Below are positions 20,980-32,453 of a stretch of 64,000 nucleotides of DNA, in pieces. Positions within the stretch are counted from its first letter, which is position 1, and each line of letters starts with the position of its first letter. Below the pieces are notes generated by a model. It did no database searches. It had not been told where the DNA came from and saw only the letters and a program-made list of their open reading frames with translations. Made by a program: the position numbers and the translations under genes. Source of the stretch: Plumapathes pennacea (taxonomy: Eukaryota; Cnidaria; Anthozoa; Antipatharia; Myriopathidae); contig OZ038470.1 of assembly GCA_964036295.1 (NCBI GenBank), forward strand, positions 13,025,578 through 13,089,577. The letters run 5' to 3'.

Positions 20980-23900
20980 ATGCAGTCTCCGTTACTTATA
21001 GCTTACTTTCAAGTGTTTATTCATGTCTACGTAAACGCAGACGGTAAGTTAGTCAGAGCTTGGGTTTCCGTATAGGTTTAATCCTGAAATACCTGGGTAT
21101 GAATTAGAAATTGGTAATACTTGCATTGGAGATACGTCATGATAATATTATTTTTACGATAAGTTGATTCTAAAATTCGTATCAAGAACATGCCAAGTGA
21201 TTGTCAATAGCTCATTATTTACTTCTAGAGATCAGCGTTAGCTCAAAAGTAATTTTATTCAGTTTTCTCAAGTTATAACTCACCTTTCCTAGTATTTCAT
21301 TTGGCATACAAACAACAAAATTTTATTAGGAATTATGTGAAGTTTTTTTTATCAGTGGCTGTCATGATTGAGTAGAGAGCAAGGGACAGTATTCTAGTTA
21401 GAAAAATAGAACTCGCGTTTCCGAAATCTAGTATATTTTCCGACTTTTGTTATTCAGTCGCGTGTTATACTGCCAATCACGGACGAGGAAACTGTTTTGA
21501 CGGTTCATTAAAAAATAATACCCCAAAAGAAGAGAGCTTAATTACAATGTTAAAATGTTTACGCCGTTAACATTTGCTAATACAATAGTTGGTAACTGAC
21601 TTTTCTCTCAGCTCTATGTATTAGTTATAGAGGCAATCCGTATATATTCTATGTTCTAAATAAGGTATCACTTCGATATTTCTTAACTGTGTATTATGAA
21701 GGAATGTTTCGTTGAAAATCGCGTATTGCGCGAAAGAGAATACAGTCAACAGTATGTTATTTTATTTTTGTAATTCATCTCGATTTTCCTGTTTCACTGT
21801 GTGAGATAAATTATGGATGAATAGCCCCGAAACACCCAAGGAGCACAAGGGAAGAATTAAAGCTCTTCTTCGCTTTCCTCGCTCAAACTATGTAATATAG
21901 CCGTGTATGCAGAATAATCAAAAAACTAAACTTCGATCAGGAACCATTCTTCCTCTTGTTTGTCGGAAAGGTTTGCGGGTTGCAGAGAAAAACAACTGAC
22001 CTCAAAATATTTAACAAGTGATGAAAAATTGTACAACTGGAAGTAAGCTAGCTTATTGAAATTGTAGTGTAAACCCTAGATGCAACACAACGCACGCATA
22101 ATTATCTATGAGTCTATGTGGCAGTTGTTTTCCAAAGTGATTTGTTTACGTGTAACACTCGTATAAACAAATACACTACAACAAGTACTACAACAAGTAC
22201 ACGTCTATTTAAACAAAACTCACGTTTTGTCAAAAACTGAACTATATTAAAATATGGCTGTAATACTTGGTCATGGTTCAGACTTAGCCTTTTAATCCAT
22301 GCACCGATTGCAAATTAGTTTAAAAGGTTTCTAATCGTTTGCATGCGAAGAGCGACGTCTGAACCGGGCTTATGTGTTCACACAGTTTAAACCTGTCCCT
22401 TCTTTTTCAGATAATTGTCGAACTTTGCGTTTCGAAGATAAAATCGATGGGAAATCTCTTGTAGGACATGTGGTTCGGAGTTTTTATGCAAAAGATTCCG
22501 ACATGTGTCAGATACAATGTTTCATGGAAAAAAGATGTGCGTCTTACAACTATGGCAACGAAACTTGTGACCTAAATGATTCTGATAACAATATTCATCC
22601 GCGGGACTTCGTGGATGTTTCCGGCAGCTTTTATCGGGGAGTAGAGGTTAGTATCATTTTGCGAAGGTACACTTCTATATATTTATATATAGATAGAGAG
22701 AGAGATGGATGGATGGATAGATAGATAAATACTTTTACCTCTCTTTATCAAATCGGGGAGCCTGTAGTAGTCATTCTATATTGAGTAGAACAAATGTCAT
22801 TGTTTACAAGACAAATCAAGATATTCTTTCCATCGTCGATGCATGTTCAAAAAAACCGTGAATTTTACATTAATAATCTGTTCTAATGTTCTGAAAAAGT
22901 ATAACTACATAAAACAACAAAGAAGAGAACGCAGAAAGTTTACTTCTTGGAATAAAAGTTTGAAATATTTCCTATTTCTCTGTGTGTCTTTTCATTCCCG
23001 CAGAATCAGTGCAAAGATCATAAATGCTCGCCAAACGCTACCTGCCTTAATGGGTATACGAATAAAGGCTACAAATGCGCATGCCCGATTGGAAAGCATG
23101 GAGAATACTGTGAAAAAGGTAAATACGTAGAAGAGACATATGTATATATAATTTATATAATGACCAGTCAGAAATCGCAATGTATTACGTGGTCCGTTTT
23201 TCCCACTCTATCTATCAATTGGGTAACAGTGCCATGCAGTCATTTCGTGCCCTTTTACACGCTGGGGACTTTTGTGTCGAATTCCGGCCACTTCTTTCCA
23301 GCAATTTAAACGGTCAGCGGTCGTCTGAACCGAAACAAAATGGCGGACGAAAACTCAATTCAATTTGAAAATACAGCGTTTATGGGGACAAACACTCGTG
23401 GATACAACCTTACAACTCTTTTACTCCCAAGCTCAAAATGCAGACTCTATCAACTTACAGTTTTAAAAATTAAACAAAATGTATGTTGAGTGATACAATG
23501 AGAATTGACAGTTTCATCAGCTTTGATCTGAGCAAGCTATCAAAAACCAAGTTCTCCATACTATGTGATATGTTTCTGGTCAGAAACTGAAGGAGAAAAA
23601 AGAAGCTGATCACTCTTGGGAGTCAAAGGCTTAACGGCGTTTTGTATCAATTCCGTTGAAAATAAGTGTGAAAGGGCCTCGAGAAAGATTTCTTATCGCA
23701 GGTTACACCAATGTAAGGATCAGGTCCGAGGGAGCTGATGATCCTGGTAAATCTTCTAAGTGGGGCCGGGCCTATATTTACATTGATGGCGCTGACTACT
23801 CCCCTCATGTAAGTCACACTAGTCAAACCATTCTCACTAACGTATCAGTGAAACATTTTGCTTCTATATCTTGAGGATTTTCCTATTTTGAAAAAAAAAA

Positions 23901-24606
23901 AACGTACTTTTCTTAACACATCCTCAGTGCTACTCAGGTGTAACTCCCATTTCGTACGATTTATTTTTTGTGAAATTTGGACTAGTGCTGAACAAGTTGC
24001 AAGTCATAACTTGAAAAGTTTATCAGAATACAATGCCTCTCGTCGATTCTTGGTGTAACTTCGAGGGCTTCCAGAACTATGAGAATACGGTCTTTTCCTG
24101 TAGTTACAAGTCCTGGTAGTGTTTCATCGAACTCGGACTGAATTTATTGTACAAGATGATCAAAATGCATGTGCATATTAGTGATATTTTATGGTCATTC
24201 TGAAAATCGTATTTTTTTATTTATATTTACCTCGTCATACAACAAACAGAAGCGTGGTCATAACATCGTCGCCGTCAACCCAAACTCCAGTATTCACTCC
24301 ACAGCTAATTTTGATACTTGGATGGACCAGGAAGCTGGAATAAAAATGCGTGACTACATCAACTCTCTCCCATCTGAGACAACGATTTTTGTAGCTACAC
24401 AAGACTCGGCCGATCAATTTTACCACGCAGCTTCGGACGCTTTAAAAAGTATCGGGGCACGTGATCCCCTAGATGTTGGTATGCGGTCGTCCTGGTACCT
24501 TGTAGGGTACAAGGGGCCGGAACCCAAACCCTGGATTAAACAAGGCTACGCTGCTCCAGGGAAAGGACCATCGGAAATAGAGCTCAACGTAATCCTGTCG
24601 CAGTGA
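20980..24606 (+). CDS. secreted PAN/Apple-EGF-ILEI protein
   Basis: Exons 20980..21043, 22411..22646, 23004..23118, 23702..23808 and 24250..24606 join in frame to 292 residues. Exon 1 is a signal peptide starting MQSPLLIAYFQVFIHV. Residues 22-100 form a PAN/Apple-like domain with paired cysteines and SFY/NYG motifs. Residues 101-138 form an EGF domain with six cysteines (103, 108, 114, 125, 127, 136). Residues 139-292 form an ILEI/FAM3-type domain with GRAYIYIDGADYS, NIVAVNP, FDTW and IFVATQDSAD. The protein is presumably secreted. ILEI domains occur in FAM3 cytokine-like proteins, POMGNT1 and CEMIP; the role here is unknown. An in-frame ATG lies 54 bp upstream (20926), but 20980 places the hydrophobic segment at the N-terminus. 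Tandem paralogue of the gene at 26234-31622. Confidence 0.85.
22678..22728. repeat. short (TATA/GATA)n-like intronic repeat
   Basis: An atatatttatatatag run followed by gatggatggatggatag just after exon 2 of the first PAN-EGF-ILEI gene. It keeps a short read-through frame open past the true donor at 22647. Confidence 0.7.
23410..23634. mobile_element. MITE, family TTAACCCTTTCACTCCC, in intron 3
   Basis: Contains cttttactcccaagctcaaa at the left and cactcttgggagtcaaaggc followed by ttaa at the right, with the usual interior (gaattgacagtttcatcagc, caagttctccatactatg). It lies in the intron before the first ILEI exon. Confidence 0.8.
23940..24157. repeat. dispersed repeat, copy 2 (uninterrupted)
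   Basis: Same order of blocks as 19975-20650 but with no insertion, so it shows the empty site of the inverted-repeat element. It lies in the last intron of the first PAN-EGF-ILEI gene. Confidence 0.75.
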
Positions 24607-24847
24607 ACGTTACCTGACTGGGGACCGAGGATCGGCATTTCAAACTGTTTAACTGGCAACAACAAATCTTACTCAAGCTGTGCAAAAAAGCCGTAGTATA
24701 AAACCACTTAACTTTCAAAAGGAACGTTTCTGACTTCAATTTGGATTGGTAAAAAGAAAAAAAAAAAAAAAACGTTGCAGTGAAATGGTTAAGGTCCTGG
24801 GCCAAGCTGTTTGGCTCTTTCACTCCTTTACTCAAAATACAAACTTA

Positions 24848-25026
24848 GGGTGTGTTTCTTTTTAGGAATTCAAATTCGGATCACAAATCCAAAAACAGAT
24901 TATCTGTTTCTTTACTAAAATTCAAATCCGGATAGTGAATCCATGTGATCTACACTTAGGACGGATTCAGTGGATCATATCCAAAATTGGATCTTTGGAT
25001 CATGGATCTATTAAAGAAACGCACTC
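24848..25026. mobile_element. MITE-like inverted repeat
   Basis: The left end GGGTGTGTTTCTTTTTAG is mirrored by tattaaagaaacgcactc at the right. The interior repeats ggatc/gatcc motifs on both arms. It lies just past the stop of the first PAN-EGF-ILEI gene. Confidence 0.65.
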
Positions 25027-26233
25027 TTATACAGACCGAACTGGACTCCAAAGGTCGATTATCTGCAGACTTTTGATCACAGACTAATAACAAATCCCAC
25101 TCTAGCTCAAAACATATCCAGGAAATCGTGTTGTGAACGAAAAACGTCCTTTTCAGACTCAATCTAAGATTATCCAAATCGAGCTTTCGAACAACGGCCA
25201 GGCTTTGTTGTATATAGCGACGAGTATCTTTATGAAATAGTAAGCTAAACGTGTCCACGCAACTTAATTATATAAAACCAAACCAAAGTACCGTCAACTT
25301 TAGCAAGTGTAATCGACCGACAACCAAGGACTTTCAATTAAGAACACGCCAAACCTGGCGTGGGAAAACACTCCGAATTTACTTCTTAACAGTTGCTTTG
25401 TGAACGAGGTCAAATATGTTCAGCTGCATGTTGACCTACACAGTGGCTTATCAAACTTTTTGCCTTATGTGTAAAATATCTATTGAACAAATGCACTAGT
25501 GATCACCATGTCAACTAAGTTATTATTTTATATTTTGGCATTCGGGTTTGAAGTTGGTTTTCACCGCAGTTATAATATCCAAATCAGCCTCGTCGTTGAC
25601 ATTGAAGTTAGTATTGCACTAATGCCTGGCTAGCAAAAGGCTGAATGTATCAGATGCCTTGCATGTACAGATCAGTTTCAGTATGTGTCTATTCTGTATT
25701 ATATTCTAAAACTAAAAGAAGTTAAACATTCGCCGTGTGCCAATCTCTCTTTGCAAAATATTGTGAAGTAAATATATAAATAGCCAACTGGTTAGCCTCC
25801 GACCAGTTGGGATTCTTAACAAATTTGCGTTCAGTTTATGATATTTACTTTCTGCATTTCAAGTCTCCCCAATTAGCACGGCAGTGCTAAATACACTGAG
25901 ACTTTCTTTCTTTCACGCATTTCTCTAAAGCGAAATTAAGCAGGAGTATGTAAACTCAAAGCTCTTGTCAACCTGAGTACAACATGTCTAATTCCATTTC
26001 TGTAGAAATACAGAATATTTAAGTTAGCATCCTATTTTCGGAAATTAATGTTTTGTTGTTATTACTGGGGAACACACGAGCATTAATATTTCAGAGGATT
26101 CGTCTTTGTTTCCTTAATTAACTTTTCAGTTTCCAATATTTCTATTTTCATGCACTCTAAGGAGGGAGGACATACCAGTTTCCTAATAAAAATTCAGCTT
26201 CGGAGTGCATGATACTCATCAAAGGAGTAGGAC
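25027..26233. other. spacer between the paralogues
   Basis: Contains a stretch (about 25080-25150) resembling 27730-27810 in intron 1 of the next gene, both with tagctcaaaacatatc then tgtgaacgaaa. This may be a dispersed repeat or a trace of the duplication. The last 200 bp presumably hold the promoter of the second paralogue, but I see no clear core motif. Confidence 0.4.
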
Positions 26234-28053
26234 ATGGCGTTGTTAGTCCTGATTTATTTCATAATGGTTTCATGCATGGCAGATGCGAACGGTAAGTTGA
26301 TATACCGAACAGGGCCCGGTTGTTCAAAGGACGATTAGGCTAATCCTGGATTAGCAGCAGTCGTTTTGTCATTTTTAAGCCTGAAAAACTGGAAGGTCTA
26401 ACTCAAATTCAGCGTAGTTGATAAGTTTTGAGTGAAAAGAAGAATTTTAGTTGGTTTTTGAACAAAAACTTTCAGCTTAGTGACCAACAGGATGAAGGAA
26501 AAAAAAAAGGTTAATCCTTGATTAGCTTAATCGGGCTTTGAAGAACTGGGCCAAGATCTGTTAATCCAAACCCTTTAGATTTTGCAACCTTATAGTTTAA
26601 CATTTTTACTTCGTAGCAGAGAGTAGCAGAAATTAGTCAGTCACTGCCGATAAGTTGATACCTTATGTTATTTTACCTCTAAAACGCACAGACTTGCATG
26701 AAGATAATTCTTCATACCAGCTGTCTGTAGGTTAAGTATCTCATGCAGTCTCGCTCAGGTTATTAAACGTCGAGTTGTCAATGAAACTATCCCAAAATAA
26801 AATTCAAAAGGAATCAACGGCAAGATTTTCTAGAAGGCCAAGAAAAGTATTTCCTCATCAAGGTTTAAAAAAACTGTTTAAACTCCACCTGTCCTTAGTC
26901 TGTGCATCAGAGTTGAATTGCAATAAAAGAAATATTGCTAAGAACTTCACGTGTAAAAAGAAAAGCCACCTTATCTAATCAAAGCCTCCTAGCCGTTGCA
27001 AGAATCAAGATCACGATAAAAATTCATCAGTGAAGTTGCAGTATGGAATGGCTGTGTTTAATTTTGGGTCAGTAAAGAAATACGCAATTGTCAACTGACC
27101 TAAGCACTCATATTTCTTAAAAACACCCGACGATGCAGGGATTCGAAACGTCAGTTTACACATATTTCACGGCGTTAAAATGGTCGACATCAACCTTGCC
27201 ACATTATATGTTAAAGTGATACTGGTCCTTCGTGTCTTATTGCCTACACATTTCCGTTATTGTACCTCTTTGCTTTTATTACACGAACTAGCTCCAATAT
27301 ATGACAAGCAGGTTCTCGAGACAAAAAATACTGACCTCAGTGATTCTTGTGAATGAACGTGAATAAGGGTCAGATATACTCTTACGTTGTGCATATTCTA
27401 TTTAATTAAGTGTATACCAAGTAGCTCATGCTGCTATTGATTATTTACCCACGCGAAGCAACTAAATTAAATTTTCTCAGCTACAATGTAAGGCAAAAGC
27501 TTTTTGAAAACAAGCTCGCGTTTCCGAATTTTATTTGAACGATGCTTTCAAAGAAATACCGGAAACAGCGTTCCCAGAATTTGAGATTAGGGTATGTTAT
27601 CTATACAATGACAGTCCTATTCGCACAGTGATGACGTCATACTACAGTTGCGTTGTTCAAAATTTGATTAATTCAGCTAACCTAGCACAATCAGATCATC
27701 TCTCTTGTTCTGTTGTCCAACACCAACTGCAGATATTAGATCAAATACCAACAACAAGGCTTGTTATAGCTCAAAACATATCGACAAACTCGTATTGTGA
27801 ACGAAACCGTTCAACGAGGCTAAAGATGAGAAAGTAGTAGCTTAATCTTAAGCCTTTTATTCGTTTAACTATGTTCAGACGCAAAGATTTCTCTTATAGT
27901 CATGTATTCTCCTTATTAGTGTTAGTCCGTCCCTTTGGTTAGTTTAAGTTTGTTTGTTAACGTGGTATCTGTTTTTGTTTGTTTTTGTTTATTTTTTTAG
28001 GTTTTCAAAATTTTGCACATATTCATATAGCACCTTCGTATGAAAATAAAAAC

Positions 28054-28084
<31 letters not shown>

Positions 28085-31000
28085 AAAAAACAAATAATAA
28101 TGCTGCACTTTACCACTCACTTGCTTCGATCAACAGACGAATGCCGGAATGTGCTCTTCGAAGGAATAATGGAGGGGAAATATCTAAAGGGTCATGTCAT
28201 TCAAAGCTTCTATGCAGAAAACAGGGAAGTATGTGAGATAACGTGTTATATAGAGGAGAAATGTGTATCTTACAACTATGGCAAACATAAGTGCGAGTTG
28301 AATGATTCAGATCATATTTTGCACCCCGGGGATTTGGTGGAAGCTCATGGCAATATCTATCGAGGGACACAGGTCAGTACAGTAATGATTAAAAGAAAAA
28401 AATTACACTGTATCCCTTCTAATAAAATAATTATCTTTAGAAGTTATTATCTTCTTCGTTGTACTTGCAGTACTCTTCATTTGATCAACATGAAGCAAGG
28501 CGACATTGCATTAAACATATTTCTACTTCGATTATTTCGGGGAAATATTCCGAAATGAGAATACACAGGTAAAAGGAATACTTAAAGTATCGACCAAAAG
28601 AACGAATAATCTGAAATCGATTTTATTTTACTGGGGATAAGAGAGATCGGCTATGGTTTATATGGCCAGAACAACACGCTAATCGGCTATATGTATTGCG
28701 GTTTCGGAACTATTCAGGGCCCAGTTTTTCGAAAGTTGATTAAGCTAATCCAGGATTTACGAAATTCTTTCTCTCGACCTCTCTCCCAATAAACTGCAGG
28801 GTTTTGTTCGAAGATGGATTAGAAAGCTTGTTCCAGCTTAAAACATTGTCAAGAAAGTCGTTGTGGACGAAACTTTCGTGTTTTCAGGCTTATAAATGAC
28901 AAGAAAGTTTAGAACTAATCCAGGATTAGCCTAATCGTGCTTTAAAATACTGGGCCCTGTTTATTCGACCCGCGGGGTCAAAATGACCGGAACATTGCTC
29001 CAGAAATAGGAATTGTGTCCTCACCTTAGTATTTTGCTTCATAGAATCCGTGCAGAGATCACAACTGTCACTCAAATGCCAAGTGCCTCACTGGCTTCAC
29101 AAACAAAGGCTATAAGTGCGCATGCCCAAAGGGATTCGAGGGCGAATACTGCAAAACAGCGGGTAAAAACAAAACTGTAATAATGGCCGTTGTCATATTC
29201 GTGCATTCTATAAAACAAATATACATTTCACAAGCAAGCAACCTACACTTTAAAAGTTTGACAATTATTTTTTCATCCTAAATATGGCATTTAGACGTTT
29301 TCTATCTCACTGAAAGCCTTTGGCTTGGTCAGCAAAAGAAAAATGATGATTCGATAAATACTACACAAATACGAAAACGAACTTCGAATCGATGCATTTA
29401 TATTGCCAAATTCGATCGTTTTTCGTGTAAGCTGGTGGTGAAAACGTATCAAGGTTAACCCTTTCACTCAGAAATTTAAAATGCAGATTCTCCCGACCTT
29501 TTAAGAGGAAAATGTATGAGTGATGTAGTGAGAATTGATAGTTTAATCAGCTATCATCTAAGCAACGTATCAAAAGCCAAGTTCTCCTTACTGTATGATA
29601 TATTTGTGCTGCCGAAAATGAAGGAGAAAATTGAACTTGATCACTTTTGTGAGTGAAAGGGTTAACATTCAGTCCAATTGTGAACCCATCAGCTGACCCA
29701 GCACTAAAACAACATTAAATCAAGGGCGCGTTTGCGCTAGACCGGACAGTTACGTTTTTACCACAACACACTAGTTTCTCGCTCTCTGATTGGTCGATTT
29801 ACCGTGGTAAATAAGAGTCCAGACAACGATGCTGACGCCAGCATGTCACGTCTTGCAGCGAAATACAACGAAAGTTTCCTGTATATTTCTAAATGTTGTG
29901 GTAAAAAAACAAATTTCCACTGGTTTGCCGTGGTGTGGACTCTTATTTACCACGATTTACGTCATCACATAGTCAAAATTTGTTGTGTACTCACTCGGCG
30001 AAGCGCCTCGTGAGTCCCCAACATTTTGACCATGTGATGACGTAAATGGTGGTAAATAAGAGCCCACACCACGGCAAACCAGTGGAAATTTATTAATTAT
30101 ACCATAACTCATCCAGAGCAACACGCCATCTTCCTTGAAGTTTAGTAGACACTTGATGACGAAAGCGCCCTTCACGCTTGAGAATGTTGACATCATTTTT
30201 GTTAAATTTTACAAGTGCAAAAGCGACCTTTACAGTGTAAGTTCGACCTTTCCAACTTACGTCATTCACACTATATTTCATTCCTCTTCTGTTCAGTGGG
30301 CTGTTCCGCCAGGACAACAGATGGTAGATGCTGCGTCTTCCCTTTCATCTACCAAGGGACGTCCTATCAATCCTGCACCACCATTAACAGCAACAGTTTC
30401 TGGTGTGCCACGGTGCCGAACTACGACCTAGATCAACAGTGGGGGAAGTGCTTTGGTAAGCGCATTGATTTGATTGTATTTTTTGTTTTCATCCAGGACT
30501 CGCAACTCTAACCAACTCTTCTCACCTGCTGGTTTCCCAAATCGTAAAATGCCTAATCCTTGTTGTAGGTTACGTCCACGTGGAGATCTTTTCGTGGGGA
30601 GCAGATGACCCAGGCAGGCCCCCACCGTGGGGTAAGGCGTACATTTACATCAACGGCATTGACCATTCTCGCCAGGTAAAACAAAAACAAAAACAAAAAC
30701 AAAAACAAAAACAAAAACAAAAACAAAAACAAAAGCAAAAGCAAAAGCAAAAGCAAAAGCAAAAGCAAAAGCAAAAGCAAAAGCAAAAGCAAAAGCAAAA
30801 GCAAAAGCAAAAGCAAAAGCAAAAGCAAAAGCAAAAGCAAAAGCAAAAGCAAAAGCAAAAGCAAAAGCAAAAGCAAAAGCAAAAGCAAAAGCAAAAGCAA
30901 AAGCAAAAGCAAAAGCAAAAGCAAAAGCAAAAGCAAAACAAAACAAATGAAGATCCCGCTTTTTTCACTTTAGGTCAGGCGTACTAGAAATAACTTTATC

Positions 31001-31622
31001 GGGTAGCCCATGTTAGACTGTGCATCGACGTGGTGCTAAACCTTCTTTACTTACCCCCACCCCCTACCCCCCACCCCCCCTCCCCCCCCCCCCCACTAAA
31101 AAGAAATCCCCAAACTAACAAAAAAAAAATTCTTAGACGCAAAAACCCCTACGACAATCAGACCCCTCCCCTTCTCCCCAAAACCTAAGGAGGCACGTGC
31201 ACATATCGTTTCATCAAACTGATTACCCACTCTATGTACGGGTCTGTTTTTGTGTTTCATGGAATGGACAGCTGCGTGGTATTAATATCGTAGCCATAAA
31301 CCCAAACACGAGTATTCATTCTACGGCTGCATTTGACACATATGGCTACAGTCAGGCGGGAATCAAAATGAGTGACTACATCAACTCTCTTCCAAATGGT
31401 ACAACCGTTGTTGTGGCAATTCAAGACTCAGCAGAAAAGTATTACCAAGATGCGTTGCCCGCTTTGCGAAGTATTGGAGCGAAAGATCCTATAGTAATAG
31501 ATTACCGGTCGTCAGGGTATATCGTGGGTTACAAAGGAGAACGCAAGCCCTGGATTTCTCAAGACTTCAAAAGTCAATCCCGTGGACCAACTACAGCAAA
31601 CATGGTTATTCCTTTAGACTGA
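26234..31622 (+). CDS. secreted PAN/Apple-EGF-FN2-ILEI protein
   Basis: Exons 26234..26291, 28137..28372, 29045..29162, 30297..30455, 30569..30675 and 31272..31622 join in frame to 342 residues. Exon 1 encodes the signal peptide MALLVLIYFIMVSCMADA. A PAN/Apple-like domain (about 21-98) and a six-cysteine EGF domain (about 99-136) follow. Residues 138-190 are a classic fibronectin type II module with CCVFPFIYQG, WCATVPNYD and WGKCF. The rest is an ILEI domain with GKAYIYINGIDHS, NIVAINP, FDTY and VVVAIQDSAE. PAN and first ILEI exons have exactly the lengths (236 and 107 nt) and phases of the upstream paralogue. FN2 modules elsewhere bind collagen or gelatin, so a matrix-facing role is plausible but unproven. 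AATAAA follows at 31664. Confidence 0.87.
26312..26552. mobile_element. MITE, family GGGCCCGGTTTTTCAAAGC, copy 2
   Basis: Starts GGGCCCGGTTGTTCAAAGGA and ends gggctttgaagaactgggcc, with inner arms ctaatcctggattagcag and gttaatccttgattagctta. It lies just inside intron 1 of the second paralogue. Confidence 0.85.
28040..28092. repeat. (AAAAC)n tract upstream of the PAN exon
   Basis: A run of aaaac units in intron 1 ends about 45 bp before the acceptor of exon 2 and gives an open frame that reads into the exon but is not part of it. Confidence 0.8.
28716..28958. mobile_element. MITE, family GGGCCCGGTTTTTCAAAGC, copy 3
   Basis: Starts AGGGCCCAGTTTTTCGAAAG and ends tttaaaatactgggccct. Inner arms carry ttaagctaatccaggattta and ccaggattagcctaatcgtg. 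It lies in intron 2 of the second paralogue. Confidence 0.85.
29455..29665. mobile_element. MITE, family TTAACCCTTTCACTCCC, in intron 3
   Basis: Starts TTAACCCTTTCACTCAGAAA and ends gtgagtgaaagggttaa, with the standard interior. It lies in the intron between the EGF and FN2 exons of the second paralogue. Confidence 0.85.
29757..30091 (-). mobile_element. long inverted-repeat element (ccactggtttgccgtg family), copy 2
   Basis: Core palindrome at 29911-30091 with ccactggtttgccgtggtgt on the left and accacggcaaaccagtgg on the right. The leftward extension (29757-29910) matches the rightward extension of copy 1 in reverse, including ggtcgatttaccgtggtaaa. Orientation is opposite to copy 1 at 20156-20610. 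Confidence 0.8.
30676..30950. repeat. intronic hexanucleotide array, (AAAAAC)n then 34 x AAAAGC
   Basis: Roughly nine AAAAAC units run into 34 uninterrupted AAAAGC units (30731-30934), then a few AAAAC units. The array starts at the donor side of the phase-0 intron between the two ILEI exons. A hexamer without stops keeps several frames open on both strands, producing long spurious peptides. Confidence 0.95.
31044..31175. repeat. C-rich low-complexity tract
   Basis: Poly-C and CCCCA runs with A-rich interruptions in the last intron of the second paralogue. Probably a source of sequencing and alignment error; no function is visible. Confidence 0.8.
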
Positions 31623-31663
31623 TTATTTTGAGCATGGCACTACAATCAAGGTTTTAAAATCCG

Positions 31664-31669
31664 AATAAA
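31664..31669 (+). promoter_or_regulatory. polyadenylation signal AATAAA
   Basis: AATAAA 42 nt past the stop codon of the PAN-EGF-FN2-ILEI gene, correctly placed for a short 3' untranslated region. Confidence 0.65.
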
Positions 31670-32453
31670 GTGCTAAGGTTTGTTTTAAAGTTTACAGTGA
31701 CCTAGTGTGTCAGATTCAATGCACATTTTTATTTATATTTAGTTTATTTCTTTTAACATGAGAATGTTCCTGACAGCTTTCGGTTGAATGCTAACACTGT
31801 TTCTGAGCCGAGAATTTATTATGACATATTTGATGTCTCAGTATGTTAATGCCTCAAGACAGTAACTCACATTCGCTCTCGTATAATCAGAGCAAGGGCT
31901 CACTTAAAAATCACAAGACTGATGGTACTCGCTACTGTAGTCAAGTACCACGCATCACTAAACTAAAATATAAAAAAAAAATGCCTAAAATCAACTTAGA
32001 AATTTCCGCAGACTAATCACATTACGAGCTAACTGCGAGAATGGTTGAAATATTGTTGTAAAAAATACTACGATAATTCAAGACGGAAGGCAGAAAAAGC
32101 GCACTTTGTGGTACACATGTAGCAACCTTAATTATAGTGGTTTGTTTTTCAATACTTTACAAAGATCATCCTGATTTTCCTACTCTAATAAACAGTATAT
32201 ACAATTTCGACCATCATACACACTTAGTACAACACACCATACCATAGAAACACCAACACCACAACTTACATGAACCACAACACACTCATTACACCACACC
32301 GTACTAAGTACACCAGACCACACCATAACATACACACAACCACCACAACATACATTTACCACAACACACTCATCACATCACACCGCGCTCAATACACCAT
32401 ACCCCCACACCACGAACACAGCAGCATACATGTACCACATCACACTCGCGTGT
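31670..32453. other. spacer with degenerate (CAACACCACA)-type repeat
   Basis: The first 500 bp show nothing. From about 32215 to 32450 the plus strand is an irregular repeat of caccacaacacactcat-like phrases that runs up to the GPCR stop codon, so it probably forms part of that gene's 3' untranslated region. Confidence 0.55.

Noticed and set aside
28040-28558. 172-codon frame treated as one exon
   Set aside because: Only 28137-28372 is exon 2 of the second paralogue; the left part is an AAAAC repeat and the right part is intron beyond a consensus donor.
30553-30987. Long Gln-Lys, Leu, Phe-Cys and Phe-Ala frames on both strands
   Set aside because: They are translations of the AAAAGC/AAAAAC hexamer array in an intron; the flanking ILEI exons have clean splice sites that exclude it.
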